Origin: Uliginosibacterium flavum
GTDB lineage: Bacteria; Pseudomonadota; Gammaproteobacteria; Burkholderiales; Rhodocyclaceae
Assembly: GCF_040566545.1 (NCBI RefSeq)
Contig: NZ_JBEWZI010000003.1
Span: 248,001-312,000 of the forward strand
Reading direction: 5' to 3'
Length of the DNA: 64,000 nucleotides
The translations under genes were made by a program, and so were the position numbers. Below, in pieces: positions 1 through 7,256 of the stretch. The stretch's first letter is position 1, and the number at the start of each line of letters is the position of its first letter. A model generated the notes under the pieces. The model did no database searches, was not told where the DNA came from, and saw only the letters and a list, made by a program, of their open reading frames with translations.

Positions 1-873
1 CTCGGCCAGCAGGCGCTTGGCGGCCTGGGTATTGGCCAGCACTGCGGTCAGTGGCTGATTGAGTTCATGGGCCATGCCGGCCGCCAGCTCTCCCAGTGAG
101 TTCAGACGTGCCACCTGACCCATGCGCAGGAGTTCCTCGGCGCGTTTATGCGCCACTTGCTGTTGCTGCACGTGGTAGCCGACTATCTGCGCCAGACTCA
201 CCAGCAAGGTCCAGCCGAGGATGCCGAGCCAGGGCAGCTCGCCCCAGCCGACACTGCGCCCGGTGATGACGTCAAAGGGCTGGCTGACGGCGGCCAGATG
301 CTTCTCGAAATCGAACTGCCAGCCGCCCGTCTGCAGACGCCCGGGCTGAATCACGAAACCCTGGCCGGCGTATTGCAATTCCACACGCATCGGGCTGCCT
401 TGCGGATCGACCGGCCATTCCGCCCAGGGCAGCATTTCGCGCAGGCCGATGCTGATGGCGTGACTGGCCGGCAAGCCGGCCAGCACCAGTGTGTAGCGGC
501 CGACGTCAAAGTCCTGTTCGACCAGTTCAGGGCGTTTGCTGAGGCGTGAGGCCGCTTCGGCCGCCGCCAGCCGGGCGTTTGGCCAGACTTCGCCGGCAGT
601 GCGGCGGCGTACTGTCAGAATCTGCGAATACACCGCAGGCAGGCGCTGTTCATGCTCGGCGCCCTGTGCGGTCTGCAGCAGCGACAGCGTGGCGAGGATG
701 GCCTCATGCTGCAACACGCGCTGGCTGAGTACGCGGTGCACGATGCGCGAGTCGGTCTCGAAGGCCTCCCGCAAGCTGTTCAGGCGGGCATGCCCGATCA
801 GCAGGCTGCCGGCCAGGGACAGAACACACCAGACAAGCAGCCACCAGCGGAAGCGAAGGAAAATTGGATGCAT
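1..873 (-). CDS. Sensor histidine kinase, N-terminal part (runs off the window)
   Basis: Open frame of 291 codons from ATG at 873 to the window edge; the C-terminal ATPase domain lies outside. An N-terminal membrane helix lies at about residues 9-28, followed by a periplasmic sensor region of about 190 residues and a second helix around 220-240. The H-box motif AAGMAHELNQP puts the phosphoacceptor His near residue 269. This layout matches DctB/PAS-less membrane histidine kinases. The ligand and the response regulator cannot be seen. On the minus strand it lies downstream of the SEC-C gene remnant and its terminator, so it was probably transcribed separately from that gene. Confidence 0.85.
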   Translation of the reverse strand, partial: MHPIFLRFRWWLLVWCVLSLAGSLLIGHARLNSLREAFETDSRIVHRVLSQRVLQHEAILATLSLLQTAQGAEHEQRLPAVYSQILTVRRRTAGEVWPNARLAAAEAASRLSKRPELVEQDFDVGRYTLVLAGLPASHAISIGLREMLPWAEWPVDPQGSPMRVELQYAGQGFVIQPGRLQTGGWQFDFEKHLAAVSQPFDVITGRSVGWGELPWLGILGWTLLVSLAQIVGYHVQQQQVAHKRAEELLRMGQVARLNSLGELAAGMAHELNQPLTAVLANTQAAKRLLAE

Positions 874-935
874 ACAGGCATTGTGGCACGAGAAAAATCG
901 CGTGCAGCCATGCGAGCAGAGTGCTTGCAGCAAAA

Positions 936-954
936 CGCCGGCAAAAGCCGGCGT
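936..954 (-). terminator. Rho-independent terminator of the SEC-C gene remnant
   Basis: A CGCCGGC / GCCGGCG stem with a 4-nt loop is followed on the minus strand by TTTTG. The same hairpin ends the intact SEC-C gene at 4093-4110, so it belongs to the duplicated 3' end. Confidence 0.6.
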
Positions 955-989
955 TCACTCACTCAGTCTTCAGTGCGCGGCACTCCAAA

Positions 990-1095
990 TCAGTGCAACT
1001 TCTCCGGCGCGCCGCAGCACTTCTTGTATTTCTTGCCGCTGCCACAAGGGCAATCTTCATTCCGATCGGGGACGTCTTCGGCGCGGATCGGAGTG
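990..1095 (-). pseudogene. Duplicated 3' end of the UPF0149/SEC-C gene (remnant)
   Basis: The minus strand encodes only the last 35 or so residues of the protein at 4192-4905, including the zinc motif CPCGSGKKYKKCCG and the same C-terminus APEKLH before the stop. By eye the 106 bp differ from 4192-4297 at nine positions, so the copies are about 91% identical. Homology stops at 1095, where low-GC DNA leading to the M16 peptidase gene begins. No start codon or upstream coding part remains. It is the displaced end of the gene after the peptidase segment was inserted. Confidence 0.85.
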
Positions 1096-1299
1096 TAGGA
1101 CGCCTCGCTCAGCAAGGCTAGTCCTCGATTTGATGCATTTGTTCCGATGATCGCTGCGTTTGACTTAGAACCAATGCGGTTTCATGAAATATGACAAAAT
1201 CGCCTATCGCTTTTCGGAAGACTAGGCCAGCTCCGCTCTGAATTTCAGATATCTGGATAGCCTGGTATGGTTTTCCCCACCTGTTGCGAGGATGGACCC
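1096..1299. other. Low-GC junction sequence upstream of the M16 peptidase gene
   Basis: About 200 bp with lower GC than the surroundings and no coding potential that I can support. It presumably carries the promoter of the peptidase gene. A ribosome-binding-like GAGGA precedes the ATG at 1300. Confidence 0.4.
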
Positions 1300-4014
1300 A
1301 TGATTTTTCGTGCGTGCTGCATTCTGGTTATATGCCTTATGCAAGAGCTTGCCCTTGCTTCCGTCACTCGAGTGACGGAAGTGGAGGGAATGGTCGAATA
1401 TCGCCTCGAAAATGGGCTTCGCGTTGTCTTGGCTCCAGATAAGTCGAAGCCGACGATTAGCGTGAATGTCACCTATCTCGTTGGCTCACGGATGGAGAGC
1501 GCCGGTGAAACGGGTATGGCCCACTTGCTCGAACATCTTGTCTTTAAGGGGACGCCAAGCAATCCGCAGATTTTCCAAGAGCTGACTCGGCGTGGCATGC
1601 GGCCCAATGGCACCACTTGGTATGACCGGACGAACTACTTCGAAACCTTCGCAGCAATTCCCGAGGATCTCGAATGGGTTCTGAGCATGGAGGCCGACCG
1701 CATGGTCAACTCCGTTATTGCCAAAAAAGATCTCGACTCTGAGATGACCGTCGTGCGTAACGAAATGGAACGAGGCGACAATAATGTTGGCGGAATGCTT
1801 GCGCAGCTTATGGAAGCCACAGCTTTTCGCTGGCATGCCTATGGCAAACCGACAATCGGCGCACGTTCGGATGTCGAGAACGTTTCAATTGAGAATTTGC
1901 AGGCCTTTTACCGCAAGTACTACCAGCCGGACAACGCGGTGCTGGTGGTTGCTGGCTATTTTGAGCCACAACAAACGCTGGATTTGATCAATCGCTACTT
2001 TGGTGCGATTCTAAAGCCAACACGTCACTTGCGGCCTTCCTACACGGTTGAGCCTCCCCAAGAAGGGCCGCGACGTGTCGAACTGGCGCGTGTTGGTGAA
2101 AACCGGCTGGTCAGTGTGCTTTATCACGTCCCTCCCGCCATGCACCCCGATCAGCCCGCGCTGGAGGTGCTGCGCCAGGTGCTTACTTCTACGGGCGGAC
2201 GTCTACAAGAGGCCTTGGTCAAGCAGCGCAAGGCGACTTCGGTTTGGGGGTCAATTTCAAAAACCTACGATCCTGGTTATGCCATGTTTGGGGCCCAGTT
2301 GAGGCGGGACGATGATCCTGCCGAAGCCACGCGGCGACTGCTTCAGGCGCTTGAGGAAATCACAGAACAGCCGATTACCGATGAGGAGATTGCGCGTGCG
2401 CAGCAGGCAATTCGTTCCGGACTGGACCGGCAACTCGACGATCCGGCCAGTTTTGGTGTTGGCCTGTCGCAGTCGATCGCCGTGGGTGACTGGCGTTCGT
2501 TTTTCTGGTTCCGCGAGCAAGTTGCCAAGGTTAGTACCGCCGATGTGACGCGTGTAGCGCAAACCTATTTCAAGCCAGCCAACCGAACACTGGGCGAGTT
2601 CGTTCCAATGCCCGCTTCATCGCCCGTGGTTGTACCAGGCCGCGCAGATCTGACCGCTATGCTGGATGCCTTGCCCACCCAGTCTAGTGTGGCTGTTGGC
2701 GAAGATTTTGACTCAACTCCTGCCAACATCGATGGGCGCACCATACGCGCCAGCCTAAAAAATGGCCTGCAACTGGCAATGTTGCCCAAGAAAACGCGTG
2801 GAGAGCGCGTGGTTCTGGAATTCAATCTGCGCTGGGGAGATAGCGAGAGTCTTGCCAGCAAAGGAGCTTTGATTAGTCTGATCAGCAATATGATGCTGAG
2901 CGGCACTGAGAAATATGGGCGCACTCAGCTCGCCAAAAAATTCGAGCAGCTAGATTCCGGTGTTGCGTTCAATGCAACCGGTCAATCCATGACCGTAACG
3001 TTAAACACGCGCCGCCGACATTTTGCGGAAGCTGTTGTGCTGCTGAGTGAGATTTTACGGAAATCGACTTTCCCGCAAGATGAATTTGAGCGCATAAAAC
3101 GCAGCCGCATTGGCGCAGTACGCACGGCTGCGTTGGAACCATCGACGCAAGCTTCCTTGGCCTTGTCTCGCTACCTCACGCCACGCGAGGCTGGAGATGT
3201 GCGTTATGTGCTCGACGAGAAAGAGTTTGAAACGCGCGTCAATGCGCTTTCGCGCACAGATCTAGTCGAGTTCTGGCGTAGTTTTCCCGGTGCCGACCAT
3301 GCCTGGGCTAGCGCCGTGGGTGACTTCGATCCTGATGAAATGAGCCGCCTGCTACAAGATGCCTTTTCGGGTTGGTACAGCGCACAAGCCTACAGGTCGA
3401 TTGCGGACCCTTACCAGGACGTCCCTGCGAAAACGCGCTTGATAGAAGTTCGTGACAAAAAGAACGCACAGTTACTCGGCGGTCTGCACATCCCTGTGGG
3501 CGAAAAGGATCACGACTATCCGGCACTGCTGGTTGCGACACATCTTTTCGGTGGCGGCTTTTTAAGCTCGCGCCTTGCCATGCGTCTGCGTCAAAAAGAG
3601 GGTTTGTCGTATAGCGTCAGCGCGTCCTTATCCAGCAGTGCAAGCGCGTCCAAATCAACCTTGAATCTGTCTGCCATCTACGCTCCGCAAAACCGTGCAA
3701 GGGTCGAGCAGGCCGTGCTTGAAGAGATGCAACGTATGTTTGCTGACGGGTTTTCGGTTCTGGAGTTGGAGAACGGTCGAAAGGCATTGTTGCAAGCTCG
3801 TCGTCTCGCGCTTACGGAAGACAGAGCTCTTGGGACCGGCCTAGTGCGTAATTTGCGGTTCAAGCGCGATTTTTCGTTCGCAGCAATTGTGGACGAACGC
3901 ATTGCGGGGATGACCTTGGATGAATTAAATGCGGTAGTACGCAAATACTGCGATCCTGGAAAGTTGAGCCTCGTGTTTGCAGGGTCGTTCTACGACGGAA
4001 AAACACCGGGTTGA
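1300..4014 (+). CDS. Secreted M16 (pitrilysin-family) zinc metallopeptidase
   Basis: A 904-residue protein with a signal peptide (MIFRACCILVICLM... cleaved near ALA-SV) and two tandem M16 half-domains. The inverted zinc motif HLLEH lies at residues 75-79, and a Glu in NEME at residue 155 sits 76 residues after His79, as the third ligand does in pitrilysins. The second half (from about residue 480) is the non-catalytic partner domain. It likely degrades peptides in the periplasm. The ATG at 1300 is preferred over 1267 because it starts the signal peptide and follows GAGGA. Codon use and GC are lower than in the neighbours, and the gene sits between duplicated ends of the SEC-C gene, so it is probably acquired. 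Confidence 0.9.
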   Translation: MIFRACCILVICLMQELALASVTRVTEVEGMVEYRLENGLRVVLAPDKSKPTISVNVTYLVGSRMESAGETGMAHLLEHLVFKGTPSNPQIFQELTRRGMRPNGTTWYDRTNYFETFAAIPEDLEWVLSMEADRMVNSVIAKKDLDSEMTVVRNEMERGDNNVGGMLAQLMEATAFRWHAYGKPTIGARSDVENVSIENLQAFYRKYYQPDNAVLVVAGYFEPQQTLDLINRYFGAILKPTRHLRPSYTVEPPQEGPRRVELARVGENRLVSVLYHVPPAMHPDQPALEVLRQVLTSTGGRLQEALVKQRKATSVWGSISKTYDPGYAMFGAQLRRDDDPAEATRRLLQALEEITEQPITDEEIARAQQAIRSGLDRQLDDPASFGVGLSQSIAVGDWRSFFWFREQVAKVSTADVTRVAQTYFKPANRTLGEFVPMPASSPVVVPGRADLTAMLDALPTQSSVAVGEDFDSTPANIDGRTIRASLKNGLQLAMLPKKTRGERVVLEFNLRWGDSESLASKGALISLISNMMLSGTEKYGRTQLAKKFEQLDSGVAFNATGQSMTVTLNTRRRHFAEAVVLLSEILRKSTFPQDEFERIKRSRIGAVRTAALEPSTQASLALSRYLTPREAGDVRYVLDEKEFETRVNALSRTDLVEFWRSFPGADHAWASAVGDFDPDEMSRLLQDAFSGWYSAQAYRSIADPYQDVPAKTRLIEVRDKKNAQLLGGLHIPVGEKDHDYPALLVATHLFGGGFLSSRLAMRLRQKEGLSYSVSASLSSSASASKSTLNLSAIYAPQNRARVEQAVLEEMQRMFADGFSVLELENGRKALLQARRLALTEDRALGTGLVRNLRFKRDFSFAAIVDERIAGMTLDELNAVVRKYCDPGKLSLVFAGSFYDGKTPG

Positions 4015-4092
4015 GTGCGTGCTGGGTTGTAGGCGTGTCGTTGAATTTGTGATTTTCTATTTGAGTGATTACGACTGGCTTTGACAAAAAAA

Positions 4093-4110
4093 CGCCGGCA
4101 AAAGCCGGCG
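4093..4110 (-). terminator. Rho-independent terminator after the SEC-C gene
   Basis: CGCCGGC / GCCGGCG stem with a 4-nt loop, followed on the minus strand by seven T residues (4086-4092). It is a copy of the hairpin at 936-953. Confidence 0.75.
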
Positions 4111-4123
4111 CGGTCTGTCTTGC

Positions 4124-4173
4124 GTAGGAGCGGCTTTAGCCGCGAAAGCTTTCGCGGCTAAAGCCGCTCCTAC
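4124..4173. repeat. Perfect 50-bp palindrome, REP doublet with GTAG heads
   Basis: Two 25-nt halves starting GTAGGAGCGGC are exact reverse complements, and each half contains its own small hairpin (GCGGCTTTAGCCGC). This is the form of an inverted pair of REP elements. It lies between the SEC-C stop codon and its terminator and is absent from the remnant copy at 953-990. Confidence 0.8.
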
Positions 4174-4191
4174 AAGGGCTCTCGCCCTGAA

Positions 4192-4905
4192 TCAGTGCAA
4201 CTTCTCCGGTGCGCCGCAGCACTTCTTGTATTTCTTGCCACTGCCACACGGGCATTCTTCGTTGCGGCCGGGGACGTCTTCGGCGCGGATCGGGGTGCGC
4301 GGGGCTTCCATCACGCGCATGTAACGGCGCCAGAACACGTAGAGGTATTGCAGACCTGCCACCAGCAGGCTGATCACCTCGTCGCGTTCAAGTTCGGTCA
4401 GTGGATGGCCGGGCGATTTCTCGCCCGTGTCGAAAGCGGCGATCAGGTTGAGGATGGTGACGCACTCTTCATCCTGTTCCAGCGCCTCCCAGTAATGCTC
4501 TTCGAGCCAGTCCAAGCCGTCGCGGAAGCCGCGTGCCCAGCCTTCGGCCAGCGGGCAGCCGCTGTCGGCCGGGTCGTCGAGGAAGGGGAAGTACATCGCT
4601 TCGGAACCCTCTTCGGCGGACAGGCCGGACCAGTCTTCGCGGAAACCTTTTTCCACGCCGTTCCAGTGGCGCAGCAGCAGTTCGAAGACGCGGCGGGTGT
4701 CTTCTTCACTGACTTCATCCGCTTCTTCTTCGCCCAGCACCACCGGCAGCCACTCGCTGGGCATGATGGCTTCGGGGCCGATGATCAGGGCGCAGAACAG
4801 GCCGTCCAGTTCTTCGAGCGCACAGGAGCCGGGGTAGCGGTCGAGCAGGGTATCGAGTTCGGCAAAGTCGGCGTCAGACAGGGGGATTTCGAGATCAGGA
4901 TTCAT
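4192..4905 (-). CDS. UPF0149 (YecA/YgfB-like) protein with C-terminal SEC-C zinc motif
   Basis: A 237-residue acidic protein. The N-terminal part (LDELLxRY-like start, then EELDGLFCALI) is typical of UPF0149 proteins, and the last 20 residues form a SEC-C motif, CPCGSGKKYKKCC, which binds zinc in SecA and related proteins. The exact role is unknown; YecA-type proteins are thought to act near ribosomes or SecA. The start at 4905 is preferred over 4962 because the family begins near the MNPDLEIPLS sequence. Its 3' end is duplicated at 990-1095 beyond the M16 gene. Confidence 0.85.
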   Translation of the reverse strand: MNPDLEIPLSDADFAELDTLLDRYPGSCALEELDGLFCALIIGPEAIMPSEWLPVVLGEEEADEVSEEDTRRVFELLLRHWNGVEKGFREDWSGLSAEEGSEAMYFPFLDDPADSGCPLAEGWARGFRDGLDWLEEHYWEALEQDEECVTILNLIAAFDTGEKSPGHPLTELERDEVISLLVAGLQYLYVFWRRYMRVMEAPRTPIRAEDVPGRNEECPCGSGKKYKKCCGAPEKLH

Positions 4906-4976
4906 GGCAGTGGCTGCGTTGTTGCGTGTGGGTATTGTCGCCCAGAAGCGGGCGCTTTCCAATTTTCCAGTTTCGA

Positions 4977-6026
4977 TTACAGCTCAAAAAGATCGCCGCC
5001 GCTGACTTTCGGCATGGCCAGCCCGAAGTGGCGCCAGATCGCCGGGGTGGCGACGCGCCCACGCGGGGTGCGCTGCAGATAGCCCTGCTGGATCAGATAG
5101 GGCTCCAGCACATCTTCGATGGTGTCCGGCGCTTCGCCAATGGCGGCGGCCAGATTGTCCAGGCCGACCGGGCCGCCGTTGAATTTCTCCAGCAGCGCGC
5201 CGAGCATTTTGCGGTCCATTACGTCGAGGCCGAGGTGATCGACGTCGAGCATGGTCAGCGCGGCATCGGCCACTAATTTGGTGATGCGGCCATCCGCCTT
5301 GACCTCGGCGTAGTCGCGGCAGCGGCGCAGCAGGCGGTTGGCGATACGCGGGGTGCCCCGGGCGCGGCGGGCGATCTCCAGCGCGCCTTCGTCTTCGATC
5401 TCGACATTGAGCAGGCGCGATGAGCGGCTGACGATGAAGCCCAGCTCTTCGGGTGTGTAGAACTCCAGCCGCGCATTGATGCCGAAGCGGTCGCGCAGCG
5501 GGTTGGTGAGCATGCCGGCGCGCGTGGTGGCGCCGATCAGGGTGAAGGGCGGCAGATCCAGCTTGACCGAGCGCGCGGCCGGGCCTTCACCGATCATGAT
5601 GTCGATCTGGTAATCCTCCAGCGCCGGGTAGAGGATTTCCTCGACCACGGGCGAGAGGCGATGGATCTCGTCGATGAAGAGTACGTCGTGCGGTTCGAGA
5701 TTGGTCAGCAGCGCGGCCAGATCGCCGGCGCGCTCCAGCACCGGACCGGAAGTCTGGCGCAGATTCACGCCCATCTCGGCGGCGATGATGTGCGCCAGGG
5801 TGGTCTTGCCCAGGCCCGGCGGGCCGAAGAGCAGGACGTGGTCGAGCGCTTCTTTGCGGTTCTTGGCGGCGTGGATGAAGATTTCGAGCTGTTCGCGGAT
5901 CTTCTGCTGGCCGACGTATTCGGCCAGACGCTTGGGGCGGAGCGCCCGTTCGATGACGTCTTCCTGCGGCGTGGTGGCGGCGGCGGAAACGATGCGCGGG
6001 CTGTGGAGCTGGTCGGTCTGGATCAT
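4977..6026 (-). CDS. ruvB: Holliday junction branch migration ATPase RuvB
   Basis: A 349-residue AAA+ motor that works with RuvA to drive branch migration. Walker A is GPPGLGKTT at residues 68-76, Walker B is LFIDEIH near 116-122, the sensor stretch is GATTRAG, and a C-terminal winged helix carries RTPRGR. The length is normal for the family. The start at 6026 (MIQTDQL) fits the family better than an upstream ATG at 6044. ruvA and ruvC are not adjacent here; the upstream neighbour is divergent. Confidence 0.97.
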   Translation of the reverse strand: MIQTDQLHSPRIVSAAATTPQEDVIERALRPKRLAEYVGQQKIREQLEIFIHAAKNRKEALDHVLLFGPPGLGKTTLAHIIAAEMGVNLRQTSGPVLERAGDLAALLTNLEPHDVLFIDEIHRLSPVVEEILYPALEDYQIDIMIGEGPAARSVKLDLPPFTLIGATTRAGMLTNPLRDRFGINARLEFYTPEELGFIVSRSSRLLNVEIEDEGALEIARRARGTPRIANRLLRRCRDYAEVKADGRITKLVADAALTMLDVDHLGLDVMDRKMLGALLEKFNGGPVGLDNLAAAIGEAPDTIEDVLEPYLIQQGYLQRTPRGRVATPAIWRHFGLAMPKVSGGDLFEL

Positions 6027-6122
6027 CGAGAGAACATAGCACACTGAGCCGGATGCAACACCTGCTGCACAGCCGCAAGGGAAGGTGTACCCTTATCACT
6101 CAGAGAAAACAGGGTTGCCAAC

Positions 6123-7160
6123 ATGGGTTTGCTGGACTGGTTCCGCCAGAGTACGCCCCAGCTCGATCAGGAACGGGTTTCCGATGCGCTGGTAGATTCC
6201 ACCATTGATTACGTGGTGAAGATGACTGACGCGCGCCTTGCGCTGGTCAATCAGTATCGTGCGCGCCTTAGCGGCCCGGTGAAGCGTAGCCTGGAATTCC
6301 TTGCCGCCCAGCGCAGCAATCTGCCTGCCGTGCATGAAGTCGGGCCGCTGGCCTGGTCGATTGATCCGAGCATGCGCGCCTTCTTTGCGCAGCCGGCCGA
6401 TCTGCTCGACACCTTCGGGCACTGCCCGCCCTTGCTGAACTACGCCGCACAGAGCGTGCCGCTCGACCCCATCTTCGCCATCCTGGCCATGGAGATCGAC
6501 GAGCAACAGCGTTTCGGCGTGGGTCTGCAGGGCGAGATGATGGTGCGGGATGTCGCACATGTGACGCTCAGCTTCAGCCATCATCGCCTGCGCCTGTTCG
6601 CCAACAGTGAAGCCGGACTGTGGCAATCGGTGAGTCGACGCATGCTCGATGAACTCTCGCTTATCGCCCTCGAACACATGCAGGCTGAGCAATCCTTGCG
6701 CAAGGAGCTTGCCGAACACCGCGACCTGCTCTCCGCTCGCCTGGCCACCTTTACCCGGCGCGGCGCGGGTATCGACTCCTTCCTGAGTGAAGCCGGCACG
6801 CAAGTCAGCCCGCAGGAATCGGCGGACTTGCTGCACAAGCTCGAAGAAAATGAAGCACGCCTCGAAGAGCTGGGCTGCCCGACCGAAATGCTCGACCGCC
6901 AGCTCGACTATCTGGCCGAAGTGTTGGCCGAGCCAATGCGCTTCATCCAGCTGGAGCGTTGCCAACCCCACCTGGACAGCATGAACGTGGTGCTCAGCGG
7001 CAATAGTGAGACAGCCAGTGGCGAGCAGATCGAGTACAACCTCGTCACCTTTGATCGTCACCCGCCGCAGCGCCGCGCCTTCCTCCCTGTGCGGGTGGAT
7101 CGCGCCCTGCTTGGCGAAGCGCGCAAGCTCAAGCTGGATAACGCCGAGCGCTGGCTGTAA
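6123..7160 (+). CDS. Conserved protein of unknown function, 345 residues
   Basis: I do not recognise a named domain. The protein is soluble, has no signal peptide, and is helix-rich with a probable coiled coil around residues 175-250 (HMQAEQSLRKELAEHRD onward, then LLHKLEENEARLEEL). It opens with MGLLDWFRQ, a style seen in proteins that associate with membranes or filaments, but that is only an impression. It is divergent from ruvB with about 100 bp between starts, so the two may share a promoter region. Confidence 0.75.
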   Translation: MGLLDWFRQSTPQLDQERVSDALVDSTIDYVVKMTDARLALVNQYRARLSGPVKRSLEFLAAQRSNLPAVHEVGPLAWSIDPSMRAFFAQPADLLDTFGHCPPLLNYAAQSVPLDPIFAILAMEIDEQQRFGVGLQGEMMVRDVAHVTLSFSHHRLRLFANSEAGLWQSVSRRMLDELSLIALEHMQAEQSLRKELAEHRDLLSARLATFTRRGAGIDSFLSEAGTQVSPQESADLLHKLEENEARLEELGCPTEMLDRQLDYLAEVLAEPMRFIQLERCQPHLDSMNVVLSGNSETASGEQIEYNLVTFDRHPPQRRAFLPVRVDRALLGEARKLKLDNAERWL

Positions 7161-7162
7161 GC

Positions 7163-7256
7163 ATCTACAGCGGTGAATATGCCCGCAGAGCCACACCAGA
7201 CCTGCTTCTACAGGTGTGCTTGCTGAAGACCTTGTGCGGGCGCGGCTCTTCAGCCA
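7163..7256. repeat. Intergenic palindromic repeat (AAGAGC family)
   Basis: Contains the inward-facing motifs CTACAGCGG / GCAGAGCC and TGAAGACC / GCGGCTCTTCAGC. It belongs to a dispersed family in this window whose ends read TGAAGAGC(C)GC and GCGGCTCTTCAG, and lies between two convergent genes. Confidence 0.55.

Noticed and set aside
4124..4173. Strong transcription terminator
   Set aside because: The perfect palindrome has no T tract and shares its GTAG head with other repeats; the real terminator is at 4093-4110.
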